DNA from: Psoroptes ovis
Lineage: Eukaryota > Arthropoda > Arachnida > Sarcoptiformes > Psoroptidae
Direction of reading: 5' to 3'
Assembly (NCBI GenBank): GCA_002943765.1
Contig: PQWQ01000019.1
Span: forward strand, 1 to 64,000
Length of the DNA: 64,000 nt
Below, piece after piece: positions 11,687 to 25,200 of this stretch. Position 1 is the stretch's first letter; each line of letters starts with the position of its first letter. Below the pieces are notes generated by a model. The model was not told the origin of the DNA and did no database searches. It saw only the letters and a program-made list of their open reading frames with translations. A program made the translations under genes and the position numbers.

Positions 11687-14600
11687 ATAAATGATTCAAG
11701 ATGTATCGATATGAAATGAACCAGAATTATTCAGAATGCATCAATACGTGTGTGCACATCACATACTAATACAGCAGCAGCTGCTGTAATCTACTGTCTA
11801 TGTGAGATCAGCTCTGTAAGATCTCTTGTAAGATCTCCCTGTTGTAATCATATTCAAATCATTTGTATTCAAATTTCAAAACTTTCGATTGTTTCATTGT
11901 TTTTCAATGTTTTCCAATGATAATTTTCAATGTATTTCGATGAAAATAAATAAATAAATCAATGATAAACAATGTAAATCTATGTGTGTGTATTGAATTT
12001 CAATTGTTTTTTTTTGTATTATCATTATAATTTTGCTTTAAAAATTCAACGAAAAAAAATACATGAAAATACAGTGTCAAATCATTGATCATTGATTTTT
12101 TGGTTGTGTATTAGTGTGTATCATTGTTGTTGAATAATCGTTGTTGAATTAATCGTTGCTGAAAAACATCGGCAACAATCATTGAAACGAATCGAATTCA
12201 AATTGGTGGAACGATTCACTGGTTTATCGTCGTTTTTTCTTCAAGGTTTGTCCTATCGTTGATCGATTTTTGACAAAACATCGGAAACATCGAACCATTT
12301 GCAAGACATCGATAGGCATCGATAAGCAATTTGGAGGCAAATGATCGTCGGAACCTTATATACTGGAGCTTCTTCAAGCGAATATCAACCCTGGATGCAT
12401 CCACCAACGAAACGAAACAAATAAAATAATCAAAAAATCATTTGATTTAATTTTCGATTATCTTCGTTTTGTTTATTTCGTTGTAAAATCAATTGAGTCT
12501 TTGTTTGTTCATTTTTTCCAGGGAAAAACATGAACAAATGACAAATCGATTCGATTTGATTTGATAATGTTCATCGATGTTCAACGAATAGTTAATTTTA
12601 TTGTAATTTGTTAATCTTTGTAAACCTTCCAAAAGAAAAATCATTGGAATCAATGAAATCATTGATTTCAGTTCAGAATTCACTGCAAAAGAACCATGGA
12701 ATTCTGAGCAGAATTCAATCGAAAATCAATTCAAAAACAAGTAATTCTTTGATTCTTTGATTGAATTGATTTGAATTCTCTTAAATGCACATTTCAAAGC
12801 TGAATGCATTTCCCAAATTTGTAAGAATTGAAATGTATTTTCTTCTATATTTTACATTGATTTCTTTCGATTCATTTGATTTTGATAATAGTTTTTTTGT
12901 TTTGAATCGTTTGTTTGTTTCAATTGTTTTGAATCAATGTATAAATCATTGATCAATGTTCACTTTGATCATTGATCATCAAGGAAAACAAGAATTGAAA
13001 AAAGCTAAAAAACAAAGAAAGAAAACCATTTAGTTTGGTGATTCATTGGTGAACTCATTGAATTGATCGGTGATTCAAAGAATTACCAATGAATTACCAA
13101 TGGAAAAATCAATGAAAATCAATTGTGATCAGTTGATTCTGATCAAATACTTAGTCCTGAATTGACTCGAATCATCCTGAACCATGCAAAAACCAGATAA
13201 ACATTGAATTGAACATTTGAAAATGTTTCTATAAATCTTAAATCGATAAAATGATAAATCATTGAAAATTAATGAGGAAAACAAAAAATCCATTGACTTT
13301 TGATATGATCATCATCATCATCATTATAATAATGATAATGATGATTTTCAAAGATAATCGTACAAGATAATACAATTCTGTACAATTTCGAAACAAATCA
13401 AAGAGATAAACTTTGATGTCCAGACTACAAATACACGATGAGTGCAGCAAAGAATTCAAACAATGAATAATATCGATAATCATAATAATAATGATGATGA
13501 TTAGACGTAATTGATTGATTCGAAATGGTCCTGAACTTTGCTTTGAACCAGATAAATTGAAAAGAGAGACTCGAAATCAATCATTAAATCATTGTTTCGG
13601 CTATTCGAACCATTTCAAGTATTTGGATCAATCCAAATTCGATGAATTGTCTTTGGACGAATGGTCGATGGATGCATCGACAAATGAATGGATGGACGAA
13701 CGGATGGATGATTGAATATATTGATGGATCATTGGATGGATGGACAAATGAATGAATTGTAATGAACGATGTTTTATTATTAACATTGTATCATCATCAT
13801 CAGTACAACAATCGTTTATTACTCATGATTATTACGATTGTTATTTTCACTACTGAAAATGGTAATCAAAAAAAAAATTGTTTCAACTAATAATAATAAT
13901 AATAACAATGATAATAATGATAATGGTTAATCATTAAAATAAATGATCTGAAATGAATAAATATTTATTTTATTTCAATTTCATTCATTTCATTATTCAA
14001 TATTATCGTTTCGTAGAGAGAGTTGACATTTTATTTCTTTTTTTCGAGTAAGTCGAAATTGTTTGTATATTTATATTGTTGACAAAATTGGCAACAAACT
14101 ATTGAAACTATTTCAATCAATGATGATTATTATTTGTTATTATTTTACGATAATTGATTATCGCATTATCATCATTTATGATTGCTGGAAGTGTGTCGTA
14201 ACAAGCATTGAATAACGATGACATTGTTATTACGATTTGCTATTATTCCTTTATTCTTACGAATCAATATCTGTCTGCAAATGTCGTTGTATTAATCAAA
14301 TTCGGAATTGGATTCAGGATTCTGTATTTTTCAAATTTGATTATGATTATTGACTATATTGATTATTGAAGAAATTATCATTTACATTTATTATTGTTTG
14401 TATTTATTAATATTGGAATCATCAATGATTCAATTGTCGTTATTAATTCACATTGGAATTTTTCAATTATCCTGTATTTTATTGTCTTTTCTATTTGTTG
14501 TCTTATTAAAATTGTTTTAAAGGTTAAGCATCAAGGCTATCAGTCGAGGTATTCATTCATATGTCGATCGATTGAACGTGCCAATTTGAATGCACCATAT

Positions 14601-17600
14601 TCATCGTATAGCGAATAATAGATCATAAACAAAGATCCTTTCTACACACATATCAACAACACAAACGCCAACAAAGGTAAGCATTCATATCAAATCACAT
14701 TATCATTATGAAGATAAGACTAAATACATTCAATATTTGATTTCATATTCAATTTCCTGTAATATTCTAGCCTAATGATTATGATAATGATGACGATATT
14801 GGCAAATGGTTATGGCAATTCCATTAAAGCATCAGAATCCGCCAAAATGGATCGAAATTGATTTTTATTTTTGTTTTTATTTCATTCGAAAAAAGGAAAA
14901 ATAAAGCACTCGAAATTGATTCATTGATCGGAAAAAAATAACTAAATTGAATCAATTAACATTTCTTCCCAATATTTCTATGATTCTGAAGAATTCTCCT
15001 GAAATCAAATTCATTTTGGGTGAAATCAAATAGGAAAATTCACTTGAAATTGCAATTGGAATCGCTTGGAATAAATTGATTCCATCTTTGAAATTCGTAC
15101 TTAAATTGAATTCAATTGAATCGATGAATTCATCAATTGATGAATTCAATTAATTTATTTATTTATTCATCAATCAATTGAATCAATGATTGTTGTTGTT
15201 GTCAAGTGATGACATGAACATTTTTTCTGCTTTGATTTGTTTTAGATCTTTCAAAGGTTACATTATTATTGCTTAGGATTCATTTGCATTTTTTTTTGAA
15301 CATTTCTTGATGAATTTCAATTTGAAGATTTTTTCCAGAAACTTTTGATGATTACAAGCTTGGAGATGGGCCTGAGAATGGCAGAATTCGAGAGAATTCC
15401 TCCATTTCGTCGGTTTCTCAAGAATCCATTTAAGAATTCATTTGAAATTCTTCAATTCTTTGATTTTCATCGAATGAATCAATCAAAGATTTTCATTGGA
15501 ATTGCTTTTTGATCAATTTAATGAATACGATTCTGTACCAATGGCCGAAATCGTTTTGTTTCAATGTATCTATCTAATTTTCAAATTCATAGAATTGATT
15601 CAAATGTTTCTAATTTCGATTCATTTTCAATAATAAATATTTAATTCAATGATCAATTGAACGACAACAATAATCGATTGGAGACAATTAAGACGTATCG
15701 AACATGTCCAGTACTGTATCATCAATGATTCATAAGCAAAATTATCATCGATGATCGTCGCTGTTACATCGTTTATTGTCGTTGGTGGTCCTGATGGCCT
15801 TGGTGGTGGTCCTGGCGATGGTACTGGTGGCCGTAATTGTGGCCGAGCCAAGTGGACACGATTTTTTAGAAATTTTTCAAAAAATTTTGGTTCAAAATAA
15901 CAAAATTTAAACACTCAATTTTCAACAGATAAATTAATGATAATACCATTATCATTCATTCATTATCAGATGAATGTCAGATGTAATTTTCTTTTGAGGA
16001 AAAACATTTACTTTGAAGCAAAACAAGAGAAATTACAAGTATTTAATAATTATAATTACAACCAAACGTAAACAACGAAATGTAATTTAATTTTTTGTAA
16101 ATATTTCATTTAATCGTTAATACCATAGACACAATGGCAATGAATCAATGATCATATCAGCTGCTGCTGATGCTCATGATATGATAATCGTCCATAATAG
16201 CTTAGAATATCATGTTGTATGATGCATCATCGTTTTCGATGGGTATCACATCGTTTGATCGGGTAGATTTATTGGTCCTTTGGCCCCAAAAAAAAAAATT
16301 AATGGTACTTCAGCCAAGGAATCTTGTTTGTTTGTTTACTTGATTAAAAATGAAAATGTTGATGTTCGAGTAATGATAATGATAATAATAATAATAATAA
16401 TAACAATTGAATGATGATGGTAATAATTTATCCACAATGAAACAATGATAATGTTGATGGTGTTGGCGATGATAAAGTGAAATTTTTAAAAATTTTCGAG
16501 CTTTACAATTCAACTTGTAATTATTATTTCAACGAGGATAATTTGTTTTCGTCATGTTTTTCCAATGTAGCTTGGAACCGAAACAACAACAACAATGATG
16601 ATGATGATAATGATAAAGATATTGATCGAATATATCGTTTCTCATTGGACATGTTTCATAGGATGTTCGCTCGGTTAGTGAATTTAGTAGAATTTGGCAT
16701 AGAGCTCAAATGGTCCGTAAATGTTTGTCGTCCTGATTTTCATTTCATAGAAACAAATGATTTGATTAAATGTGTGATTTGAGAATTTAAACTAACAAAC
16801 AATGAGGTCTGAAACTTTAAAATTAAAGCTCCAAGTGAAATTCATTGATAAACAACCCAGAACGAGTCCACAGGAATTTCATCGAGACTAAGCGTTTGCC
16901 AGAAGTTTACCAGAAGCAAAATCTCAAACAAAACAAAATGAATATCTTTCCTTCCTTCATACATTCATTCAATAGAATTACATACATTTTTCTCATTTAA
17001 ATTCAAAAACAAAAAGGGTTTAAATATTACCTGTGAAAACAGTGTAAATATATGAATATATGTATATGAATAATGTATCATTGAATAATGACAATGTCAT
17101 AGCAAAGTAATGACAATTTCTCATTAAAAATTTCAAAATTTGAAAAAAGGAAAAATTCAAGGAATTTCAAAGAATTTTAAGAATCTAAAACAACTTAAAG
17201 AATTAAAAGAATAGAAAATTTCAAAGAAAATTCTTGATTCTTGTTCTGAGTTGATTTGAAACAGATAAACAATGGGCTAATCCAATTAAGAATTACAAAA
17301 ACAAAGAAATCAAAATTCGCAATCAAAAACTGTTATAAAAAACAACAATAGTCTTAAAACAACGATAGTCTTAAAACAATGAATTAATTAATATTAATTA
17401 CCGAAAAAAAAACAAAAACGAGGAATAAAATTAATTTTAATTAATTTCAATTAAAATTTAATTAAATTTAATTGTTCAAGTGTTTTCATATAGTCTTCGT
17501 TGTTCCATTGTAATACCATTCATTGAATTCATTTAACAATTCAAAACAACTTGTTTCTGTAAACACATCAATTCGAGCCATACATTTTGAATTGTTCAAT

Positions 17601-18760
17601 GATTCAATTGTTTTATTGTTGAATTCATAAATCTTTTTGATTTTTTCGAAAAAATTTCAGGCCAAAAATTCCATTTTTGATCTTTGAATCCCCAATTTTA
17701 TGGAAATCGAAACATCATCTGGGCCCATGCGAACGCAAATGTACCAAGTACACCAAGACGTTCAGTTGAATACGAAGACATTTCTCATGGTTTTATCTTG
17801 GAAAAAATGATTTCACCAAACACACAAATATTCATCGGGAACCAAGGAAAAACGAAAAACATTTCTGGTCCAAGAATTCTGTTTGTTGTTTGTTGATTAT
17901 CTGATTCAATTTGTTTGTTTGTTCGTTTGTCTGTGTTTTGTTTGAAAGATTTTATCATTGAAAACAGACATCGTTGAATCATCCATTCATCATTTCCATA
18001 TCTTTATTGGTGCTGGTGCACTGATTTTTTTTGTGCACCAATGAAATGTCCCTGAAATCTATGCAAATTTTGCCCTCGACGAATAAAATTTTGCCCAACG
18101 ATTCTTTGATTTCGAATCGCTTTGTCGATGTGATTCTGTATCCGAAATTGAGTTTATTTGGCGGAGAATTTTTTTGGAATCAAATTTGATCGAATCAAAT
18201 CAATGATTGAATTTTTCGAATTCAAAAATACTGAATCGATGATTGACGGGTTTTCATGTCTCGGCATTGACGGCACTGATTGATTTGGCCATCCCTGTTA
18301 GCCTGTCAAGCGTCAAACATCAAGCAGAACATAAGCCGAATGCTCGATACGATTTCAGTGATTCACGGATTTTGGAAATTCTTTGATTTCGGGAGATTTT
18401 GAAACCCTGAAATTTGGGAGTCTTCGACTAATTCAAATCTGGCAATTCAAAGCTATGGTTGAATGACACGAATTGTAATGGGATTGTACGAATGAGACGA
18501 TTGTCGGAATGGAAATCATTTTTGTTGAATTTCAAATTTTTAGAAATTTTTCAAAAAATTTGAAAACCATTAATTATAATTGCCATCATTTGATGATAAT
18601 AACGATGATAATAATCATTGAAACAATCATCATTGATAATGATTCTTTTTTCGAGGTGACAATTTACTTGATAATCATTTGAAAAATCATTATTTCAAAA
18701 TGAAATTCGTAGAACTCAAATTAAAATGGTGAAATGGCCATTATTATTTCAAAGATGTTT

Positions 18761-18935
18761 CGGCCGAACAAAAAAAAAAAACTTTGACCAGCGTCCGTGG
18801 CGGCCGCTCGAAACCGATTGGTTCGGCCACTGAGCGCCGGCCGATTTTGGCCGTCAGCCGTTCCCGAAACACTGCTACGTCGGCTACGGCAGATTGTCCA
18901 AGGACTGATAAACGCTATAACCCGTGGTTGACAGC
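18761..18935. other. GC-rich island in AT-rich DNA
   Basis: About 175 bases, much richer in G+C than the surroundings and with many CpG, follow an 11-base A run. The plus frame reads for 77 codons (TSVRGGRSKPIGSATERR ...) but the product is not recognised. The minus frame is also largely open. It could be an exon, a CpG-rich promoter, or an insert from a mobile element. Confidence 0.5.
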
Positions 18936-19636
18936 TTTACAAGTGGGTAATTTTGTAATTCGGAAAATTTGTATCCCAACAAAAGATGAAATCATTGAAT
19001 CGTATAATGAACGATGATGATGATGATCATCATCATCATCATGATAATCATAATTATAGCAAATTAATAATGATAATAATAATGATAATAATGATAATTT
19101 AACAGCAACAATGACAGAGTAATAATTTTTATAACAAATTATAATTACATAGTTAGAAATGGGAGGTGGGACAGAGGGGTAGAAAAAAGGGGGCGTAAAT
19201 AGGGAACAAATCATGATGGAAATTGATGGAAATTGATCATAATCATACAATTGATACAATTACAATCATTATGATATGGTATGACTGGAAGGGCCCATAA
19301 ATTTTTGAAACAATTCAACCGATTGGAAATAATTTCTCGAAATTCTCGAAGAGTTTTGAACATTGATGGTGGTTCATTGAAATTAATTTTCAATCATCAA
19401 TGAAAAAGATTCAATTCTTTGAATTATTTGTGATAATGATAAGATTATCAATCAATGCGATTAGTCAGTGTGTGTGTGCGTGTGCGCGTGGGTGTCACTG
19501 TGTGCGTGGGTGTTTGAATTTTCAATTCATTTTTGATTTAAATTTTTTCTCTCTGGGTTCTCACAAGAGGTTTACCTCCGGTATTCAAAGGGTTTTCGAG
19601 GTTTTATCGGTCCACACTGTTCGATCGATGTACATT

Positions 19637-19760
19637 TAACCCTTTGAACTCTGTTCAATTGACTTTCTGACCTTAACAAATTTTTTGTTTGACAAAATAT
19701 GAGAATTAATTATTCAAATACCCCTACAGGTCGACAGGCGCTCTTTGAGCACCAAAATCA
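19637..19760. repeat. Possible remnant of a TTAA-type (piggyBac-like) short element
   Basis: The block starts TTAACCCTTTGAACTC and contains TCGACAGGCGC, which recurs (inverted) in the short element at 34879-34975 and near 41669. The boundaries and the family assignment are inference. Confidence 0.3.
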
Positions 19761-20449
19761 CATTGATTTTTACTGCGTCAGCGCTAATGTTCCCGAGTGC
19801 TGGAGAAGTGCAATTTGACAATTTTTTTTGGCACCAGTCAATCGATTGATTGATTGATCGATGAGCGCAACCGTTCTCTAAGGTATACCTTTTAGTAGAA
19901 AAATCAAAAATGCCAAAATCAATTAATGTTTCATTCGAATTCATTGATTTTGACAATTTTCTCCCATGATTCTTTTGACAAAAATTTTCCGTAATTTCAA
20001 ACAAATATTCTTGAATTGATTCAAGATTGACTGACACCGCTGGTTGTGTGTTGGCCCATTTGACATATTTTTCCAATTATCTTTAAAAAGATCGAGTCTA
20101 ATTGACACATTGTGAATATCAATTACAGTTTCTGGATTGGCTCTTGTGGTAACCATGGGTCATGTTTGTGGTAATTCGATTAATCAATTTGTGAATTTGA
20201 TTCATTTGATCACCAATTGGAATATCAAATGTCAATCAATCAATCAATCAAATGTTTCATCTATTATTGTCGTTGTTGTGGTTATAACTCTTGATAATAC
20301 ATTCAATCAATAATAATAATCTATTTAAAATAAGTTTCGAGTAGCGCCCTCTTTAATTGGTTTATAAGATGGGCGTTTCACCTTGAAACAAATTTATTCA
20401 ACCAGATCGGATGAAAATCGGGATCAGTACCCTTCACTAACATGAACAT

Positions 20450-20469
20450 GCGACCGTGGCGCAATCGGC

Positions 20470-20506
<37 letters not shown>

Positions 20507-20523
20507 GAGCCCACCTGGTCGCG
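20450..20523 (+). tRNA. tRNA-Asn: tRNA-Asn (anticodon GTT)
   Basis: A complete cloverleaf can be read. The acceptor stem is GCGACCG with TGGTCGC (one G-U pair), then a D arm GCGC...GCGC, an anticodon arm TTCGG-CTGTTAA-CCGAA with GTT at 20484-20486, and a T arm GGTGG-TTCGAGC-CCACC. The discriminator is G. The body from the D arm to the T arm is that of standard animal nuclear tRNA-Asn. There is no intron and no encoded CCA. The internal A box (TGGCGCAATCGG) and B box (GGTTCGAGCC) are intact, so it should be transcribed by RNA polymerase III. Confidence 0.97.
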
Positions 20524-20529
20524 ATTTGG

Positions 20530-20536
20530 TTTTTTT
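20530..20536 (+). terminator. RNA polymerase III terminator of tRNA-Asn
   Basis: A run of seven T on the coding strand begins seven bases after the tRNA 3' end. Confidence 0.85.
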
Positions 20537-22140
20537 AAAATTTTTTTTCCATTTATTTTTTTTTATTGTTTTTTAGTTGATTTTGATTCGAAAATTTGAA
20601 AATTTTCATATTTTCAAGTCAAAATCAGCTAAATTCTTCGAAACAAATTTTAAAATTTGTTCTATTTTGGGACCATCCATAAAATTGTTCATGAAAATAA
20701 TCGTAAAAAATAAATGTTTCATGACAAAATTATGTGAATTTGATATGATATGAAATGAAATGAATGAATGTGTGAATCATCAGTCACATGGATTATGCAT
20801 GCACAAGCATATAAAACAATAACCGTAGCAGTGTAAATGATGATAAATTGAATACGATTCAATGCAAAGGATTCTTTCTGTGTATTCATCTCATATCACA
20901 AAATGTGTCACCGTAAATCAGTGGTTTGCAAACAAATAAACAACAATGATGATGATAGTGACAACAATAATAAATCTTTTGCATAATTTTTTTAATTTTC
21001 ATAAATGATTTCTTTCGTTGCAAATTCCGGTTGGCTTAGTTGTAGGATGTATATGATAAAATATTAGGCTGTCCGTAAAGTTCTAGCCAATTTTTATGAA
21101 CAACTCGATTGATAAAGCCGAATGAACTTTTTGGACAACTTAATATATTATTTCATATGTCACTGATGTGATGATTCAATGTTTATGTTCATATTATGAT
21201 GATTCATTTGAACATTCATTTGAAATTTTCAAACATAATCTTTTGATGATGATGATAAAAAAAGGGTTAAAAATTTTGTTGGGTTGGTTTATCGTTTAGT
21301 TATTTTGTTTGTGAAATGCCAAATAATTCATTGAATAGGTGAAAATTATGACAATTTTCGGTGTCATCATTTTACCATTCTTTGATTTATTTCGACATTT
21401 GCTTACCTTAAAGTTATTTTGTTTATTTTGAATTTGAAATAAAGTTCGGATAAATCAAAAATTTTCGGAAACTTTTTCGTTTTTGTTGATTTTGCTTGAT
21501 GTTTACAGTATTCAAATAGTGTATTATTGAAAAACGGTTTACAACAATTATGTGAATGCTTTCACATTTTTCATGTATTTTGCAATGGAAAATTATTATT
21601 ATTTTTGGAATCAAATAAAACTTTTTTGTCTGTGAATTTTTTTTTCATCATTTTTTTCGAAGCAGCAAAAATGGCGGTGTTCATCAGAACTTGGGCCGAA
21701 TTATTGAATATTTTCTTTGACCATTCTATCCATATAAAAATAATTATCATTCGATGCGATCGTTCGATTCCAATTCTTTGTATAATGATTTTATTTCATT
21801 TTCATAATATCGGGCAATTGCATTACGCTATTTGTTTGTTTTTGGTTTGTTCAGGGTTTATTTGATTAATTCATTTTGATGGCCATTCATTCATTCATTC
21901 ATTTGGTGGTCCATGTTTGGAATGAAAAATTAAACGAAAAAAAATAGATTAAAATGAAAATAAATGAAAAATACAATTAATTTAGGTTAATTAATTATTA
22001 TTATTAATTAATTGACTGCCATAACAACAAAAACTACTAAAACAATGGCCAGTAAATGTCTGTGATAATGTCAAATGGTAAAATATAAGGAAAATATTTG
22101 GGTAAAATTATCTATGATCATTTTTCTATGTCTCTTAGTT
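20537..22140. other. Gene-poor region between tRNA-Asn and ACSL
   Basis: AT-rich sequence with one hairpin element. A minus-strand segment at about 21423-21490 could be a missing ACSL terminal exon: an AG precedes an in-phase frame reading QNQQKRKSFRKFLIYPNF and ending in TAA with AATAAA overlapping. This is speculative. Confidence 0.4.
21064..21143. mobile_element. Short hairpin inverted-repeat element (copy 7, 80 bp)
   Basis: TTAGGCTGTCCGTAAAGTTC ... AACTTTTTGGACAACTTAA, flanked by TA. The asymmetric centre matches copies at 24221 and 33087. Confidence 0.85.
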
Positions 22141-22145
22141 TTGTA

Positions 22146-22225
22146 TTAGGTTGTCCGAAAAGTTTTTGCCGATTATATTGAAGGAAATTATGAGAAAATC
22201 GGCAAGAACTTATCGGACAACCTAA
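22146..22225. mobile_element. Short hairpin inverted-repeat element (copy 8, 80 bp)
   Basis: TTAGGTTGTCCGAAAAGTTT and AACTTATCGGACAACCTAA, flanked by TA on both sides. The stem extends inward through TTGCCGATT / AATCGGCAA. It lies 40 bases beyond the stop codon closing the last visible ACSL frame. Confidence 0.9.
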
Positions 22226-22265
22226 TAAATAGACAAACAGACAAGCAAAACAAACATTTCAATAA

Positions 22266-25200
22266 TTAATCAAATGACTCATTTAGAAAAGAATTATTTG
22301 GTGGAAATACGCGAGCACCAAGAGATTTGACAGGTAAAAAAATTGAAAATTTTCGAAAATTTACCTTTGATTTCATTGTTGGTGTTAGTAATCCTTCTTC
22401 AATGGTCATCGGATTTTTTCTTAAATAAATATTTTTAGGCAATTCAAATGATTTCAGTTCATATCGACGACCTAATTCATTCAAATCATCTAATATTAAT
22501 TTTTTCAATTGATTTTTACGTAATGATGAATCGTCAATATTATTCAATTGTTGTTCAGTCATATTTTCAAGATTTTCAGGCAAAAATTTTGATGATAATA
22601 ACTGAATAAAATTCCAATCAGGCACAATGATTGCAATTAATTTTGATTGAAAACTATCACCATAAATGAATATTTGTTGTATCATACGGCTATTGATCAA
22701 TATGTTTTCAATTTTTTCCGGTGCAATATATTCACCTTGTGATAATTTGAAAATATTTTTTCTACGATCAATTAAACATAATGTACCATTCGATTTCCAA
22801 TAACCAATATCGCCAGTATGTAGCCAACCATCTTTATCTAATGTTTCATCTGTTTTTTCTTTCATTTTATGATAACCTTTAAATACGATCGGTCCTTTTA
22901 CTAATATTTCACCACAGCCATTAATTTTTTTATTTTCATTTTTATTTCCATCATTACTATTGCTGCTGTTATTATTATTATTATTACAATTTTTATTATT
23001 AATATCACTACCATTAACATAATAATTCATTTCTGGTACATCAATTAATTTAACCATTGCACCGACTAATGGTGGTCCAACATGTCCAGTTGTTTCATCA
23101 CCAACCAATGTTGCTGTACATGGTCCAACACATTCAGTTTGTCCATAGCCTTCTGATATCTTTATATGAAAAAAATGGAATTCATCCATAATTTAATGGG
23201 TATTAAAAAAAAAGAGAAATATCCGAGAAAATTATTACAAATTTTACATGTTATCAATATTTATATGTATGTGTGTGTGTTTTGGAAATATAGAAGATAA
23301 TAATGAAAATAATTTGAAAAAATAAATAAATAAATAAACTATCTAACCGAAACTATTAAAAAAACATATAAATAAATAAATAGAAATATTATTTTACTTA
23401 CAACACAACCAAGTGCAACACGAAGAAAATCCAATACATTTGAACTTGAAGGTGCTGAACCAACACAAATAATACGTAAACGTGAACCCATCAATAATCG
23501 TATACGATTAAATATTAAACGATCCCATATTGTATTTGATACAATTATATGTTTAACTAAATCTTTATATTTTTGTCTATATGCTAAATTTAATAATGAT
23601 AATTTCAATGAATTTTGGTTTGCTTTTGAATAGATTGCATCATAAATACGATTCAATAAACGTGGTACAGCTGATTTCATAGTCGTTTATACCGAAATTT
23701 TCCATTTCCATTCGATTCAATTCAATTTTAGATGTTTCAAATGTTCATTAGTTGGTTGATGTTTGTTTGTTTGTTTGAAAAGAATGATGATAAACGGAGA
23801 AATAAATGTTAAAATATATGCAATAAAATGAATAATTGACTGAATATGAAAGAATAACTGAATAAATATGAAAAATGTATCGAAAACAACTGCTTAAATT
23901 CGATCAATAGCCTATCTAACTGGAGCATCTACATTATTATTATCATTCAGGAATTCTAAGTAGAAAAGTGAAAGAAACAAACATCGATTGATTCAATTTT
24001 TCGATGCTGATTCAATGTATCAAAGATGAATATTATGATAATAATAGAATCAATAGTTTCTCTTCTAAGTTTGATAGTTGAAAACATTATTTTCATAAGG
24101 CAAAATATTCAAAATATTGGAATAAAAATAAAATAAAATGATGATAATATTTAAGAAAATATGGAAATTTTGTTTTTTCCAGGACTTTGGACTAAAGTTT
24201 GAATAAAAATTCTTATATTATTAGATTGTTCGGAAAGTTCTGGCCGATTTTCATGAGCAACTTTGTTGCGTAAGCAGAATGAACTTTTCGGACAACCTAA
24301 TATTTAGTCTAAAAGTAATATTCAATGGAAATGGGTTTTTTTTTCTCTTTTACTCCTGAAATATGCAAAGGTGGTCAAAAAGTAATGATCGATAAACAAA
24401 CAAACATATTATTTGGAAAAGTAAATTTAAATAAATTATGAAAAAAAAAAGAAAATTGTCGGTGAAAAAGACTTACCACACATTATAGTTGGTTTTATGA
24501 TTGAAATTTCTGCGGCAAGCTGTCGTATATCACCAGAATAATATACAACTTTACCACCTGCAGAAAATACGAGGGCCTATGTGTTTGTGTGTAAGTGTGT
24601 GTGCATGTATTCAATGGCAGTCATTATGATGTGAAGAAAATTAAGTTGAATTTCGGTTATTTTTTTTGTTTGTCAAAAATAGAAAAATGTGAATAATTCA
24701 ATTTTGAATTCGAAATTTTTTGATAAAAAATCAAAATAAAATAAAAAAATGATTGAATATTTACATCACCCAAACGTTGAAACATATGTGCTAATGGTAA
24801 TATCGAAATCATTACATCATCAGCATTAATTGCTTGATCGATTAAATGTACTGTACACGATACTACGCTTGCGATAACGTTTTCATGTGTTAACATAACA
24901 CCTTTTGGTATGTCGGTTGTACCGCTTGTATAACAGATAATTGCTAAATCATTACGATCTGGTTTCTATGAATTTTTTTTTTTTCGTGGTGGTTCAAAAA
25001 TTAAAATTTTAAATTAAAGAAAAAATATTGAAATGATTAATTGATTGTTTTTTAATTTGGCTTTATGCTAAATAAATCACACTTACATGATCATCAATGG
25101 GATTTTTTTCACCAATCATTTCGATTTCATTCAGTTTGAATAATTGAAAACCTTTTTCGCGGGCTGAAATGAAAAAATAATTTGAATATGCATGAATTTT

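Larger units (their letters stand above)
9676..20449. other. Gene-poor AT-rich region
   Basis: I find no supported protein gene in this stretch of more than 10 kb. It contains three hairpin elements, a GC-rich island at 18761-18935 and many ATC/TGA microsatellite runs. A plus-strand frame of 101 codons at 16477-16782 (with an Asn/Asp run and the segment RMFARLVNLVEFGIELKW) and a 66-codon frame at 13515-13715 are the longest non-repetitive ones. Neither is recognised or has clear splice context, so I leave them uncalled. Confidence 0.45.

Noticed and set aside
15627..15914. Proline-rich minus-strand frame as a gene
   Set aside because: The Pro/Gly richness comes from a short GGTGGTCCTG-type repeat at 15780-15850. 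The rest is AT-driven sequence without splice or domain support.
17684..17896. 70-codon plus-strand frame after a TTTCAG acceptor
   Set aside because: The frame meets a stop between the acceptor and its TTG start, so the exon cannot join in that phase. No homology is recognised.
19714..20076. 120-codon minus-strand frame as a transposase or ACSL exon
   Set aside because: No catalytic or domain motif is recognisable. Part of it overlaps the short TTAACCC/GGCGCC element and a second frame overlaps it, so it looks accidental.
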